From an uncultured Phycisphaerales bacterium (lineage in GTDB: Bacteria; Planctomycetota; Phycisphaerae; Sedimentisphaerales; Anaerohalosphaeraceae), in assembly GCA_937868095.1 (NCBI GenBank), contig CALMLO010000028.1, forward strand, positions 105,367 to 169,366: DNA of 64,000 nt. The letters run 5' to 3'. Positions 34,697 to 43,689 of this stretch are shown here, piece by piece. Position numbers and translations under genes: made by a program. The notes beneath the pieces were generated by a model. The model saw only the letters and a list, made by a program, of their open reading frames with translations. It did not search any database and was not told where the DNA came from. How positions within the stretch are numbered: position 1 is the first letter of the stretch; each line of letters starts with the position of its first letter.

Positions 34697-35224
34697 ATGA
34701 ACACGAATGGCACTGAGCATGCTCGGTTTTTGCGGCTGTATGCAGGCATTCAGAACAAACTGTTTGCTTTTATCCTGTCCGTGGTTCACAACCGCAATGA
34801 TGCCGAGGAACTGTTTCAGGAGACCAGTGTGATTTTGTGGGAGCGGTTTGATACCTATCAGGAGGGAAAACCCTTTTCGGCGTGGGCGTTGGGGATTGCC
34901 CGCAACAAACTGCTTGAATATCTGCGGGCCAACAAACGTTCGCGAAAACTCTTTTCGGATTCTGTTTACGAGCAGATTATTCGAGTCTCCGAAGGAGGGA
35001 CGGATGATATTCCCCAGCGGGTCTCGGCGCTGAAATCCTGTCTGAAGTCTCTGAAGGATGTGGATCGGAAGCTGATTTCGTTTCGCTTTCACGAGAATAT
35101 TCCGGTCAAACTGCTTTCGCAGCATACCGGCCGCTCGGCCGATTCGCTTTACAAAAGTTTATCGCGGATTCTTCACTCTTTGAGGTTGTGTATTGAACGC
35201 AAACTTGCCGGCGAGATGCTATGA
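34697..35224 (+). CDS. ECF sigma factor (second of two)
   Basis: 175 residues. Region 2: NRNDAEELFQETSVILWERFDTY, PFSAWALGIARNKLLEYLR; region 4: LKDVDRKLISFRFHENIPVKLLSQHTGRSADSLYKSLSRI. It is related to but clearly diverged from the first sigma factor in this cluster. The stop overlaps the downstream FecR start (ATGA), so sigma and anti-sigma are co-translated. Confidence 0.9.
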   Translation: MNTNGTEHARFLRLYAGIQNKLFAFILSVVHNRNDAEELFQETSVILWERFDTYQEGKPFSAWALGIARNKLLEYLRANKRSRKLFSDSVYEQIIRVSEGGTDDIPQRVSALKSCLKSLKDVDRKLISFRFHENIPVKLLSQHTGRSADSLYKSLSRILHSLRLCIERKLAGEML

Positions 35225-36900
35225 ATCAGGACACGCCAAAACCATATCAGAAATACGAACTCCTGCTGCGGCTGATTGAAGGGGACCTGAACGATGCAGG
35301 GCTGGCGGAGTTGGAACGCTGGTTCGGCCAGCCCGGTGCTGTCGAGGCCTATTGGGAGTTTGTCAAAAACTATACAGCTGTAAAAATCTGCGAAGAGTCC
35401 CGTCTGGAAACGGCAGACGGCCGCGACGGCTCGGACAATCTGTTAAGCGCCGATTTGTGGCAGGCCCTGGCAACCGATGAAAAGACGGCTCCGGAGATTC
35501 CGGTTCCGCGTCCTGTTCTGACAAGGGAACCTGAGGAGCCCAAGGCCGCGGTGCCGGCCTCTCCAAGACGGGTGAGCAGGTTGTCCATTTATACCCTGAT
35601 TGTTTCGTCGGCGGCTATTGTCCTGCTGGTGGCCTATGCTCATTTGGTTTCGCTGAGGCGTGGCATTGAGGTGGCAACGCTGCAGGACAGCTGGCAGGCC
35701 AAGTGGGCGGACGCGGAAGGGACGATGAAATCGGGAAATCGGCTGGCGACCCATCGGACATTCTGTCTTCGAGGAGGGATTGCCGCCTTGAAGTTTGACA
35801 ATAACGCGGCGGTTACAATAGAAGGGCCGGCTGAGTTTGAAATTGTTTCCGAAGACCGGATTAAACTGGGATACGGCCGTCTCTATTCGATTGTGCCGCA
35901 GGAGGCGCTGGGCTTTTCGGTTGTGACGCCGACGGCCACGGTGGTGGATTTGGGCACTCAGTTCGGTGTGCAGGTGGATTTTAACGGCACCACCGAACTT
36001 CACGTAAACAAGGGGCTCACCCGCCTGCTGGCAGGGGATAAGCAGCGGAAGGTCAGTCTGGAAGCCCAAGCCGGTTCAGCCTGGCGGGTTTCGAAGATGT
36101 CCTCGGAAGCAGCAGAGATTCCGTGCGAGGAGTCCCGGTTTGTCCGTCAGATTAATTCCAAAGCCAATGTCATCTGGCGCGGACAGAAGACCTTCAGTCT
36201 GGCCGATTTGGTCGGCGGAGGCAATGGATGGGGGACGGGGCTTGTGGAAACGGCTATCGATCCGCTCACGGGCAAGCGCGGGGGCTATCGGGGTGAAGAC
36301 CGCCAGGGACCAGGGGAATACCGGACGCTGCCTTCGGAACGGTATATTGACGGGATTTTTGTGCCGGATGGGAGCAAGCCGCAGGTGGTCAGCAGCCAGG
36401 GCCATCTCTTCCGGGAATGTCCGCCGACCAACAACATTTTCTATGTTGAAGTTGTCAACGGCTCTGCCCGGGAAGTGCCGCTGTCGCTGGATGGAGTTGC
36501 GACCTGTCTGCTGGGCGGCCGTCCGTTCGGAACGCCGGAGTATCCTGCTATTTTTATGCATGCTAATCTTGGAATTACCTTTGACTTGCAGGCAATCCGG
36601 CAGGATTTGCCGCAGGGACTTCATATTCGCCGGTTTACGAGCGATGTCGGCATCGGCTCGGACATTCGAAGGACTCCCAACGCGGAAATATGGGTGCTGG
36701 TGGATGGAGAAGTACGGTTCCGAACGCGGCTTCAGGATGCCTCCAACGTGGTTCCGATACAAGTCGCCCTTTCGGAAACAGACCGTTTCCTGACGTTGGT
36801 TTCGACCGATGGAGGAGATGAGGACCATCCCGAACAGCCGGGAGCACGGGCTACGGATTCGGACTGGTGTGTTTTTGGAGAGCCAAAACTGGAATTCTAA
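35221..36900 (+). CDS. FecR-like anti-sigma regulator with C-terminal NPCBM-like domain
   Basis: 559 residues. N-terminal cytoplasmic part (LIEGDLNDAGLAELERW), one membrane segment (about 121-142), FecR domain (about 173-270) with VTIEGPAEFEIVSED and FSVVTPTATVVDLGTQFGV, and a C-terminal domain (about 390-559) whose pattern DVGIGSD...VLVDGEVRFRTRLQD...VPIQVALSETDRFLTLVSTDGGDE...DWCVFGEPKLEF matches NPCBM carbohydrate-binding modules. The layout matches the first FecR but with a different sensor fold. A role as a glycan-responsive anti-sigma is inferred. Confidence 0.8.
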   Translation: MNQDTPKPYQKYELLLRLIEGDLNDAGLAELERWFGQPGAVEAYWEFVKNYTAVKICEESRLETADGRDGSDNLLSADLWQALATDEKTAPEIPVPRPVLTREPEEPKAAVPASPRRVSRLSIYTLIVSSAAIVLLVAYAHLVSLRRGIEVATLQDSWQAKWADAEGTMKSGNRLATHRTFCLRGGIAALKFDNNAAVTIEGPAEFEIVSEDRIKLGYGRLYSIVPQEALGFSVVTPTATVVDLGTQFGVQVDFNGTTELHVNKGLTRLLAGDKQRKVSLEAQAGSAWRVSKMSSEAAEIPCEESRFVRQINSKANVIWRGQKTFSLADLVGGGNGWGTGLVETAIDPLTGKRGGYRGEDRQGPGEYRTLPSERYIDGIFVPDGSKPQVVSSQGHLFRECPPTNNIFYVEVVNGSAREVPLSLDGVATCLLGGRPFGTPEYPAIFMHANLGITFDLQAIRQDLPQGLHIRRFTSDVGIGSDIRRTPNAEIWVLVDGEVRFRTRLQDASNVVPIQVALSETDRFLTLVSTDGGDEDHPEQPGARATDSDWCVFGEPKLEF

Positions 36901-37004
36901 GGGGGCAGGGAAAAGCCCGCTTGGCAGATAAGTTTGTGAGGTGTGTGTGACGGAAGCAGGGAGGATGGAGAAAAGAGAAAATTTTTTTGTGGAGGAAAGT
37001 AGCG

Positions 37005-37976
37005 ATGAAAAGCAAAGTTGGAATTGGGTTGATGATGTTGTTTGTGTTTGCAGCAGGGTTGTCGGCACAGGCCTCTACCGTTGCGTATTGGCGGTTCGAG
37101 GAAGGGCCGGCGGGAGCTCCGGTTTCCCATGGCGGTATGCCGGCCGGCGTCTATTATGAGGGAACGGCAGACAGTTCCGGCAATGGCTATGGGCTGTCGG
37201 TATGGGCGGAAGGATGGGCTGGATATGCCTATCGAAGTGAAGTTGGGATTTCGCCTATTCCTCAAACCGGCCAGGTGAATCAGTTTTCGGTAAAAAATAC
37301 CGGCGGCTATCCGGCAATGTTTACCAGCTCCGAAGATGCGATTCGGTATATCACCCCTTCGGCTTTTACGATTGAAGCCACTTTCAAACTCGAAAACGGC
37401 GGCCATCGAACGATGGTAGGGCGGGACAGCTACGGGACGAACACCGCCGGAGCGAAGACGGAAGCGGCACTGGCGGCACTGTATTTTCAGGCGATTCCGA
37501 ACAATGCGCTGGCGATTAAGTTCTGTGATGTGTCAGGGTATTGGCACGAGGCCATCTCAGCCGAGAATATCTTTACGGGATTTGATTATCCGACGAATCC
37601 TGAGGGTGTAGGTGTACCCTGGTACAGCATGGCGGCGGTCAGCGACGGCTCGACTCTTTCGCTGTATCTGCTCGAAATCGGTTCCGAGGCCGGCTGGCAG
37701 CTGATTGCCCAGACGGACATGACCGCCAGCGGCAGCCCGAACACAGCGCTGACGGCGGGAGCCGGAGACGGCGGCGATTGGGATGCTGGCAATTGGTCTG
37801 TTGGACGCGGCCTTTACAATGGAGGCCATGTGGACCGGGCTTACGGGTTCCTCGATGAAATTTGGATTTCGGATTCGGCATTGTCCGTGGGTGAATTTCT
37901 GATTCCGGAACCGGCCAGTCTGCTGATTGCGGCTTTGGGTTCTGTATGTCTCGGATTGCGAAGGAAGAGTCACTAA
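37005..37976 (+). CDS. Secreted LamG-like module protein with PEP-CTERM anchor
   Basis: 323 residues from the ATG at 37005 (GGAGGAAAG upstream). Signal peptide, one LamG-like module (about 20-298) opening STVAYWRFEEGPAGAPVSHGG and including AFTIEATFKLENGGHRTMVG, then the sorting tail IPEPASLLIAALGSVCLGLRRKSH: Pro-Glu-Pro, a membrane helix and a basic end, as in PEP-CTERM/exosortase substrates. The module also occurs in the next two genes. First of the secreted proteins after the second FecR gene. Confidence 0.82.
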   Translation: MKSKVGIGLMMLFVFAAGLSAQASTVAYWRFEEGPAGAPVSHGGMPAGVYYEGTADSSGNGYGLSVWAEGWAGYAYRSEVGISPIPQTGQVNQFSVKNTGGYPAMFTSSEDAIRYITPSAFTIEATFKLENGGHRTMVGRDSYGTNTAGAKTEAALAALYFQAIPNNALAIKFCDVSGYWHEAISAENIFTGFDYPTNPEGVGVPWYSMAAVSDGSTLSLYLLEIGSEAGWQLIAQTDMTASGSPNTALTAGAGDGGDWDAGNWSVGRGLYNGGHVDRAYGFLDEIWISDSALSVGEFLIPEPASLLIAALGSVCLGLRRKSH

Positions 37977-38021
37977 TCCGAAGGAAAACTCATTATTTTA
38001 TTATTCATTTAGGAGAGAGAT

Positions 38022-40355
38022 ATGAAAAAAGGTATTGTCATTGCGGCAGTTTTGTGTCTGGTGAGTATGCCGGCTCTGGCGAACACGGTTGCCTATTGGC
38101 GGTTTGAAGGAGGCACCCCCGGCAGCCCCGTAGTGCATACGGGGAATAATGGGGTTTATTATCCCGATATTCCGGATGTCTCCGGCAACGGCAACCATCT
38201 GAGTGTTTGGCAGACAGGAGACGGCGGCGGCTACAATTATCGTTCGGAGGTAGGGACCACCAGGATTCGGCTGACCGGCGAGTCCAACCAGCGGAGTGTC
38301 AAAAACGCCGGCGGCGGCCCTGCGATGTGGTGTTCGGCAGATGGGCTTCAGTATCTCAGCCCGGCGGCCTTTACTGTGGAAGTGATAGTCAAACTGGAAA
38401 ACGGCGGCTATCGGACGATTGTAGGCCGGGACAGCAGGGGGACGAACACCGCGGGAGAAGGTCCGAATGGGGATCTGGCGGCGCTGTATCTTCAGGCGAT
38501 TCCGAACAATGGCCTGGCGTTTAAGTTCTGTGATGTATCGGGGTACTGGCACCAGGCGATCTCGGAGGAGCACGTTTTTACGGGATTTGATTTTCCAACG
38601 AATCCGAACGGGGTTGACGTTCCGTGGTATGCGATAGCAGGGGTCAGTGACGGCCGGACGCTTTCGCTGTATCTGATGGAACTTGGGGTAGATTCGAAGT
38701 ATCGTCTGATTGCACAGAAAGACTTGACTGCCAGCGGCAGCCCGAACACGGCATTGACGGTGGGAGCCGGAGACGGCGGCGATTGGGATGCAGGCGACTG
38801 GTCGGTGGGACGGGGACTATATAACGGCGGTCATGCGGACCGGGCCTACGGCTATATCGACGAGGTGCGAATTTCGGATTGTGCTCTGACCTCGGATTCT
38901 CTTTTGATGGGCTCTGCTGCCTATGATTCCTCTGTGGAACTGACGTCTGATTTGGTGAACAAAGTGGTTCATGCAACCTTCAAATGGAAAGCACCGCGGG
39001 ACCCGGATTTGGATTCGACCTATCAAGTCAATCCGGCTGTGACCAATCAGCATATCTTTATCGGCGAGATGGGCTCTGAAGATCCGAATCTGTATTATGT
39101 GGGTTCCACAAACGAGGATCCCGGCGATAATCCGGATTGTTCCTATCAGACTGCCTTGGAATTTGATAAGGTATATCGATGGGCGGTAGTGGCTGTTGTG
39201 GAAGGTTGTGAGCAGACCTTTGTACCGGGCGCCAGTTCGCTGGAGAATGTGGACCCGAATAATTCAATCGGCGGAATCTGGACGTTTGAGTCGATTTATA
39301 CTGCGCCTGAGATTGCGAAGAGTCCCGTAGGAGCTCTGGTGGATGCCGGCGGAACAGCAGTTTTTGAAGTCGAAGATATCAGCATCAGCCCGGCGGTGTA
39401 CACCTGGTATAAGTCCCAGGATCGGTCCAATTCGACACCGGATGATGATGTTCAGGTCAGTTCCGGCAGCCCAACGCTTATGCTGACCAATGTCTCTGCG
39501 GACGATGAAGGATTTTACTATTGTGTAGTCGGCAACGACAGTCCATTTAAGGTCACCTCGGCCCCTGCCTTTTTGGAGATTAAGCGGCTGATGGCCTGGT
39601 ATGCTTTTGAAAACAATCTGAATGATTCGGCCAACGGCTATCATGGCACGCCGATCAAGTCTGATCCGAATCTGCCCTTTACCTTTGCATCTGGAATTCA
39701 GGGGCAGTCCATTCAGCTGAACGGCATTGATGAAGCGGTCGAAATCCCTCGCACTATTCAGAACGGCATGACCATTGAACTGTGGGTGAAGACCAACATC
39801 GTCGGCGGAGTCGGAAACGGCTGGTTTGACGGCATCGGTCTGGTTGATGGAGAGATTGCCAGCTATAACCACAACGATTTCGGCACTGCTCTGCGGGGCA
39901 GCGTCTTCAGCTTTGGCGTCGGCAATATCGATGGTTCCTATGCAACGGCGCAGTCCGCAAGCATCATTAATGACAATCAGTGGCATTACTGCGTTGCGAC
40001 AAGAGATTACCTGACCGGTGAAATCCGCGTCTATGTGGACGGTGCTCTGGAGGGCTCTGCCATAGCCCCGCTGGGCACGAAGGATGAGCCGCAGGTGCTT
40101 CGAATCGGCTCGCTGCAGACGAATCTGCACTTCTTTGCCGGTCAGATTGATGAGGTCAAGTTATACAATTATCCGCTGTCGGAGTATCAGGTTGCGGAAA
40201 TTTATCACGCCGTTACCGGCGAATCGGTTTGTGTGTCCTCCGCTCGGCCTGATTCAAAGTATGACCTGAACGGCGACTGCCGAGTGAATCTGGGTGATGT
40301 GGCGGAATTGGCTGTCAATTGGCTCAATTGCGGATTGTATCCGGATTGTTTGTAA
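38022..40355 (+). CDS. Secreted LamG-like / Fn3-like / Ig / LamG / half-dockerin protein
   Basis: 777 residues. Order: signal peptide; the shared LamG-like module (22-290); an Fn3-like segment ending VYRWAVVAVVEG (about 305-425); an Ig-like domain ending DEGFYYCVVGND (about 427-520); LamG (about 522-735, WHYCVATRDYLTGEIRVYVDG, DEVKLYNYPLS); and a half-dockerin (YDLNGDCRVNLGDVAELAVN). The architecture repeats that of the 749-residue protein in the minus arm, while the N-terminal domain is of the other type. No catalytic residues recognised. Confidence 0.78.
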   Translation: MKKGIVIAAVLCLVSMPALANTVAYWRFEGGTPGSPVVHTGNNGVYYPDIPDVSGNGNHLSVWQTGDGGGYNYRSEVGTTRIRLTGESNQRSVKNAGGGPAMWCSADGLQYLSPAAFTVEVIVKLENGGYRTIVGRDSRGTNTAGEGPNGDLAALYLQAIPNNGLAFKFCDVSGYWHQAISEEHVFTGFDFPTNPNGVDVPWYAIAGVSDGRTLSLYLMELGVDSKYRLIAQKDLTASGSPNTALTVGAGDGGDWDAGDWSVGRGLYNGGHADRAYGYIDEVRISDCALTSDSLLMGSAAYDSSVELTSDLVNKVVHATFKWKAPRDPDLDSTYQVNPAVTNQHIFIGEMGSEDPNLYYVGSTNEDPGDNPDCSYQTALEFDKVYRWAVVAVVEGCEQTFVPGASSLENVDPNNSIGGIWTFESIYTAPEIAKSPVGALVDAGGTAVFEVEDISISPAVYTWYKSQDRSNSTPDDDVQVSSGSPTLMLTNVSADDEGFYYCVVGNDSPFKVTSAPAFLEIKRLMAWYAFENNLNDSANGYHGTPIKSDPNLPFTFASGIQGQSIQLNGIDEAVEIPRTIQNGMTIELWVKTNIVGGVGNGWFDGIGLVDGEIASYNHNDFGTALRGSVFSFGVGNIDGSYATAQSASIINDNQWHYCVATRDYLTGEIRVYVDGALEGSAIAPLGTKDEPQVLRIGSLQTNLHFFAGQIDEVKLYNYPLSEYQVAEIYHAVTGESVCVSSARPDSKYDLNGDCRVNLGDVAELAVNWLNCGLYPDCL
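38086..38886 (+). repeat. Direct repeat of the shared LamG-like module (copy in 777-aa protein)
   Basis: About 800 bp that aligns closely at DNA level with 41506-42300 in the GH43 gene, 3.4 kb downstream; stretches such as the codons for GLAFKFCDVSGYW are nearly identical. Intragenic coding repeat, not a mobile element. Confidence 0.85.
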
Positions 40356-40387
40356 TTAGTGTTGATTAAACGGATTCTGTAGTCAAG

Positions 40388-40427
40388 GGAGAAGCGGATG
40401 GAGGGGAAGGCCTTCATCTGCTTCTCC
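40388..40427 (+). other. Hairpin between the 777-aa LamG gene and GH43
   Basis: 13-bp stem GGAGAAGCGGATG / CATCTGCTTCTCC with one G-U pair and a 14-base loop, 33 bases past the stop. Followed by T-containing but not T-only sequence; may act as a partial terminator that separates binding-protein from hydrolase expression. Confidence 0.55.
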
Positions 40428-40570
40428 TGTTGTAAATAATGTTTTTCAAAAACTGGGGGGTGTCGAGGATGAACTTTCCCTGCGGACTTGGGCGGCTGGG
40501 AGAACAGAGCCGCTTGAGGAAGAAAGGTTCGAGACCCTCGGACAGCAAGCGTTTGAATGGGAGAATCATT

Positions 40571-43500
40571 ATGCATCGAAGACAGAGAGCAAACCTGTGG
40601 ATTGGACTGCTTTGGTTTGGAATGGTTTTCGGGGGCGGCTTGCAGGCGGCGGTCTCTTATACCAATCCGATTATTCCTGAAATCGGGCCGGCTGACCCGA
40701 CCGTAATCTATTATGAAGGTCTTTATTATCTCTATCCCACCGGCGACAACACAAGTTATCATGTCTATATTTCCCATGATTTGGTTCATTGGCGCAAGGG
40801 GCCGAAGGTGTTTGAACCAGGCGGGATCAATGTCTGGGCGCCGGATGTCTTCTACCATCCGGACGACGGCAAGTTTTATCTGTATTATACCCAGGATTTC
40901 AAGATTGGCGTGGCTGTTGCGGAGCATCCGGAAGGGCCTTTTGTGAACCAGGGCATTTTGCTGAATGGGTTTATTGATGCTCATTTGTTTAAGGATGATA
41001 ATGGCAGTTTTTATCTGTATTTCACGGATATTGGGCATATTTATGTTCAGCCGATGTCCAGCCCCACTCAGCTGGCCGGAACCCGGCAGGTGATTCTCTA
41101 TCCGTCGCAATCGTGGGAAATGCAGTGGGGCCAGGTGACCGAAGGGCCCTGGATGATTAAGCATAACGGAGTTTACTATTTGCTCTATTCCGGCAGCGGG
41201 GCGGATTCGCCCTATTATGCGGTCGGCTACGCCACGGCTTCCAGTCCGATGGGGCCTTTCACCAAGTATGCCGGCAATCCTATTGTCGCCAGCGGCAATG
41301 GGGTGTACGGACCCGGTCATGGGGCTGTTATTCGAGATGCAAGAGGCAATTTATGGCATCTGTATCATCAAAAGGAAGGTACCGATATTGACTGGAGACG
41401 TTTTATTTGCCTGGACCCAATGTGGTTTGATGGGCAGGGGGTTCTCCATGGCGCGGCTACACGAGGAACTCCTCAGCCGGCTCCGGCCGTGCAGGAGCAC
41501 GCCGGTGCAGCCGCTTATTGGCGTTTCGAAGAAGGCACCCCCGGCAGTGCCGTCGTACATACGGGGCCGAACGGTGTATATTATCCCGACATTCCGGATG
41601 TCTCCGGCAGCGGCAACCATCTGAGTGTTTGGCAGACGGGAGGCGGCGGGGGGTATAATTACCGTTCTGAAGTAGGGACTGCCAGGATTCCGCTGACCGG
41701 TGCCGTCAATCAGTTGAGCGTAAAGAACAGCGGCGGCGGGCCTGCGATGTGGTGTTCAGCGGATGGGCTTCAGGAACTCAGCCCGGCGGCCTTTACGGTG
41801 GAGGCGATAGTCAAACTGGAAAACGGCGGCTATCGAACGATTATAGGCCGGGACAGTTATGGAACCAACACAGCAGGAGACAATCCGAATGCGGCCCTGT
41901 CAGCGCTGTATCTTCAGGCGATTCCGAACAATGGGCTGGCGTTTAAGTTCTGTGATGTATCGGGGTACTGGCATCAGGCGGTCTCGGAGGAGAACATTTT
42001 TACGGGATTTGATTTTTCGTCGAATCCGGATGGGGCTGGCGTTCCGTGGTATGCGATAGCGGGAGTCAGTGACGGGCGGACGCTCTCGCTGTATCTGATG
42101 GAACTTGGAGCAGATACGGCGTATCGTCTGATTGCACAAACAGACTTAACGGCCGGCGGCAGCCCCGACACGGCATTGACGGCGGGGGCCGGAGACGGCA
42201 GCGATTGGGATGCAGGCGACTGGTCGGTTGGGCGGGGCCTGTATGACGGCGGTCATACAGATCGGGCCTATGGCTATATCGACGAGGTGAAAATCAGCCG
42301 GACAGCCCTGGAGCCGTCGGATTTTCTGTGCAGTGCTCAAATGCCCGGCGTCGCGGCCTATTGGCGATTTGAGGAGGGGCCGGCGGATGCGCGGGTTCCC
42401 CATGGCGGTCTTGCGAACGGCCGGTTTTATCCGGCAATTTTAGACTGTTCCGGAAACGGCAATCATTTGTCGGCCTGGTCGGATACCTTTGCCGGCCATA
42501 TTTATCGAACAGACGTGCCGGCGGAGGTTGTCCCGCAGATTCAGGAACAAAACCTCTTCAGTCTTCAGAATGAAGATTCTTTTCCCGGTCTTTTTACGGA
42601 TTCAGCGGAGGCCTCCAGTGTTGTGATTGATATCGAGAAGTGGACACCGTTTGCGTTTACGATAGAAGCATCGTTTAAGCCGAGCGGCAGCGGATATCGA
42701 ACCCTGGTCGGACGCGACGGCATGGGGGTGGCTTCCAATGACAGCGACTTAGCGGCCTTGTATTTTCAGATTCTGCCCGATGACAGTGTGGCGATCAAGT
42801 TTGCAGATGTGTCGGGATACTGGCACGAGGCGGTTTCGGCGCCGGCCTTGATTCGTTATGACGGAAACGGCCGCTGGTATCATATAGCGGCGGTTTGCGA
42901 TGGCGATTGGCTGCGGCTGTATTTGAACGAACCAGAGTCAAAATTGGGCTATCAGCTGGCTGCGCAAACGCAGATTTCCGCATCCGGCAGTCCTGATACG
43001 CGGCTGGCGGCGGACAGTTCAACGGGTACGGACTGGCACGGCGGCGGATGGTCGGTAGCCCGCGGATTGCATAAGGGACGTCATACAGACCGGTTTTACG
43101 GGCATATCGATGAAGTCCGCATCAGCAGCCGGGCCCTGGACGTAAGCGAGTTTTTGTTTTATGAGGTTCTTTATGCGGGCATTCTTGCTGAGCCGACCGA
43201 TTTAGCCGTCGCAGAAGACAATGGAGAAGGCGACTTATACTTCACTCTGAAGAATCCGCCCGCCGGTGCTGTGACGATTCATATCGCAGAAGAGCAGCAG
43301 CGAGGCCAGATTCTGCTGGAGCCGACAGTTTTGACATTCACGCCGGCTGACTGGAATGTGCCGCAGGTGGTGCATATTACGGCTGTGGATGATGACGAAT
43401 TGGAAAACGACGTCCAGCAGATTGCTCTGGCCGTGACGGTTGAAAGTGCGGAAGATCCGGCCTATGATGGTCTGAACGTTGAGCCGGTTTTTGTGATGGT

Positions 43501-43654
43501 GCTGGATGATGAGTGCGGTGCGTGGGGATATGCGGATTCTGATTTTACTCTTGACTGCGTGATTGATATGGACGATTTGGTTTTTCTGGCGGAAGAATGG
43601 CTCGAGTGCACGCTGCCCTCCCAAAGCGGATGCAGTGATCGAAGCGGACGATAA
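40571..43654 (+). CDS. Secreted GH43-family glycosidase with two LamG-like modules and half-dockerin
   Basis: 1027 residues from the ATG at 40571 (GGGAG upstream). Signal peptide; GH43 five-bladed propeller (about 25-305) with the base Asp in GPADPTVIYYEGLYYLYPTG, the second Asp in FIDAHLFKDD and the acid Glu in QVTEGPWMIK; two LamG-like modules (about 313-580 and 593-860); a Calx-beta-like stretch (about 869-970); and a half-dockerin (TLDCVIDMDDLVFLAEEWLEC). GH43 enzymes mostly cut arabinofuranosides, xylosides or galactans. First gene of the glycoside hydrolase run, 35 bases before the GH2 gene. Confidence 0.88.
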   Translation: MHRRQRANLWIGLLWFGMVFGGGLQAAVSYTNPIIPEIGPADPTVIYYEGLYYLYPTGDNTSYHVYISHDLVHWRKGPKVFEPGGINVWAPDVFYHPDDGKFYLYYTQDFKIGVAVAEHPEGPFVNQGILLNGFIDAHLFKDDNGSFYLYFTDIGHIYVQPMSSPTQLAGTRQVILYPSQSWEMQWGQVTEGPWMIKHNGVYYLLYSGSGADSPYYAVGYATASSPMGPFTKYAGNPIVASGNGVYGPGHGAVIRDARGNLWHLYHQKEGTDIDWRRFICLDPMWFDGQGVLHGAATRGTPQPAPAVQEHAGAAAYWRFEEGTPGSAVVHTGPNGVYYPDIPDVSGSGNHLSVWQTGGGGGYNYRSEVGTARIPLTGAVNQLSVKNSGGGPAMWCSADGLQELSPAAFTVEAIVKLENGGYRTIIGRDSYGTNTAGDNPNAALSALYLQAIPNNGLAFKFCDVSGYWHQAVSEENIFTGFDFSSNPDGAGVPWYAIAGVSDGRTLSLYLMELGADTAYRLIAQTDLTAGGSPDTALTAGAGDGSDWDAGDWSVGRGLYDGGHTDRAYGYIDEVKISRTALEPSDFLCSAQMPGVAAYWRFEEGPADARVPHGGLANGRFYPAILDCSGNGNHLSAWSDTFAGHIYRTDVPAEVVPQIQEQNLFSLQNEDSFPGLFTDSAEASSVVIDIEKWTPFAFTIEASFKPSGSGYRTLVGRDGMGVASNDSDLAALYFQILPDDSVAIKFADVSGYWHEAVSAPALIRYDGNGRWYHIAAVCDGDWLRLYLNEPESKLGYQLAAQTQISASGSPDTRLAADSSTGTDWHGGGWSVARGLHKGRHTDRFYGHIDEVRISSRALDVSEFLFYEVLYAGILAEPTDLAVAEDNGEGDLYFTLKNPPAGAVTIHIAEEQQRGQILLEPTVLTFTPADWNVPQVVHITAVDDDELENDVQQIALAVTVESAEDPAYDGLNVEPVFVMVLDDECGAWGYADSDFTLDCVIDMDDLVFLAEEWLECTLPSQSGCSDRSGR
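41506..42300 (+). repeat. Direct repeat of the shared LamG-like module (copy in GH43 protein)
   Basis: First of two LamG-like modules in the GH43 protein, close DNA match to 38086-38886. The second module (about 42350-43160) is more diverged, as is the one in the PEP-CTERM gene. Confidence 0.85.
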
Positions 43655-43689
43655 ACCTGACTGCCAATAACAAGAAGAAAGGATGTGCT

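Noticed and set aside
28048..42300. Mobile element or CRISPR explanation for the repeated DNA
   Set aside because: The repeats are coding, in frame, hundreds of bases long and lie within domains; no terminal inverted repeats, transposase or spacers.
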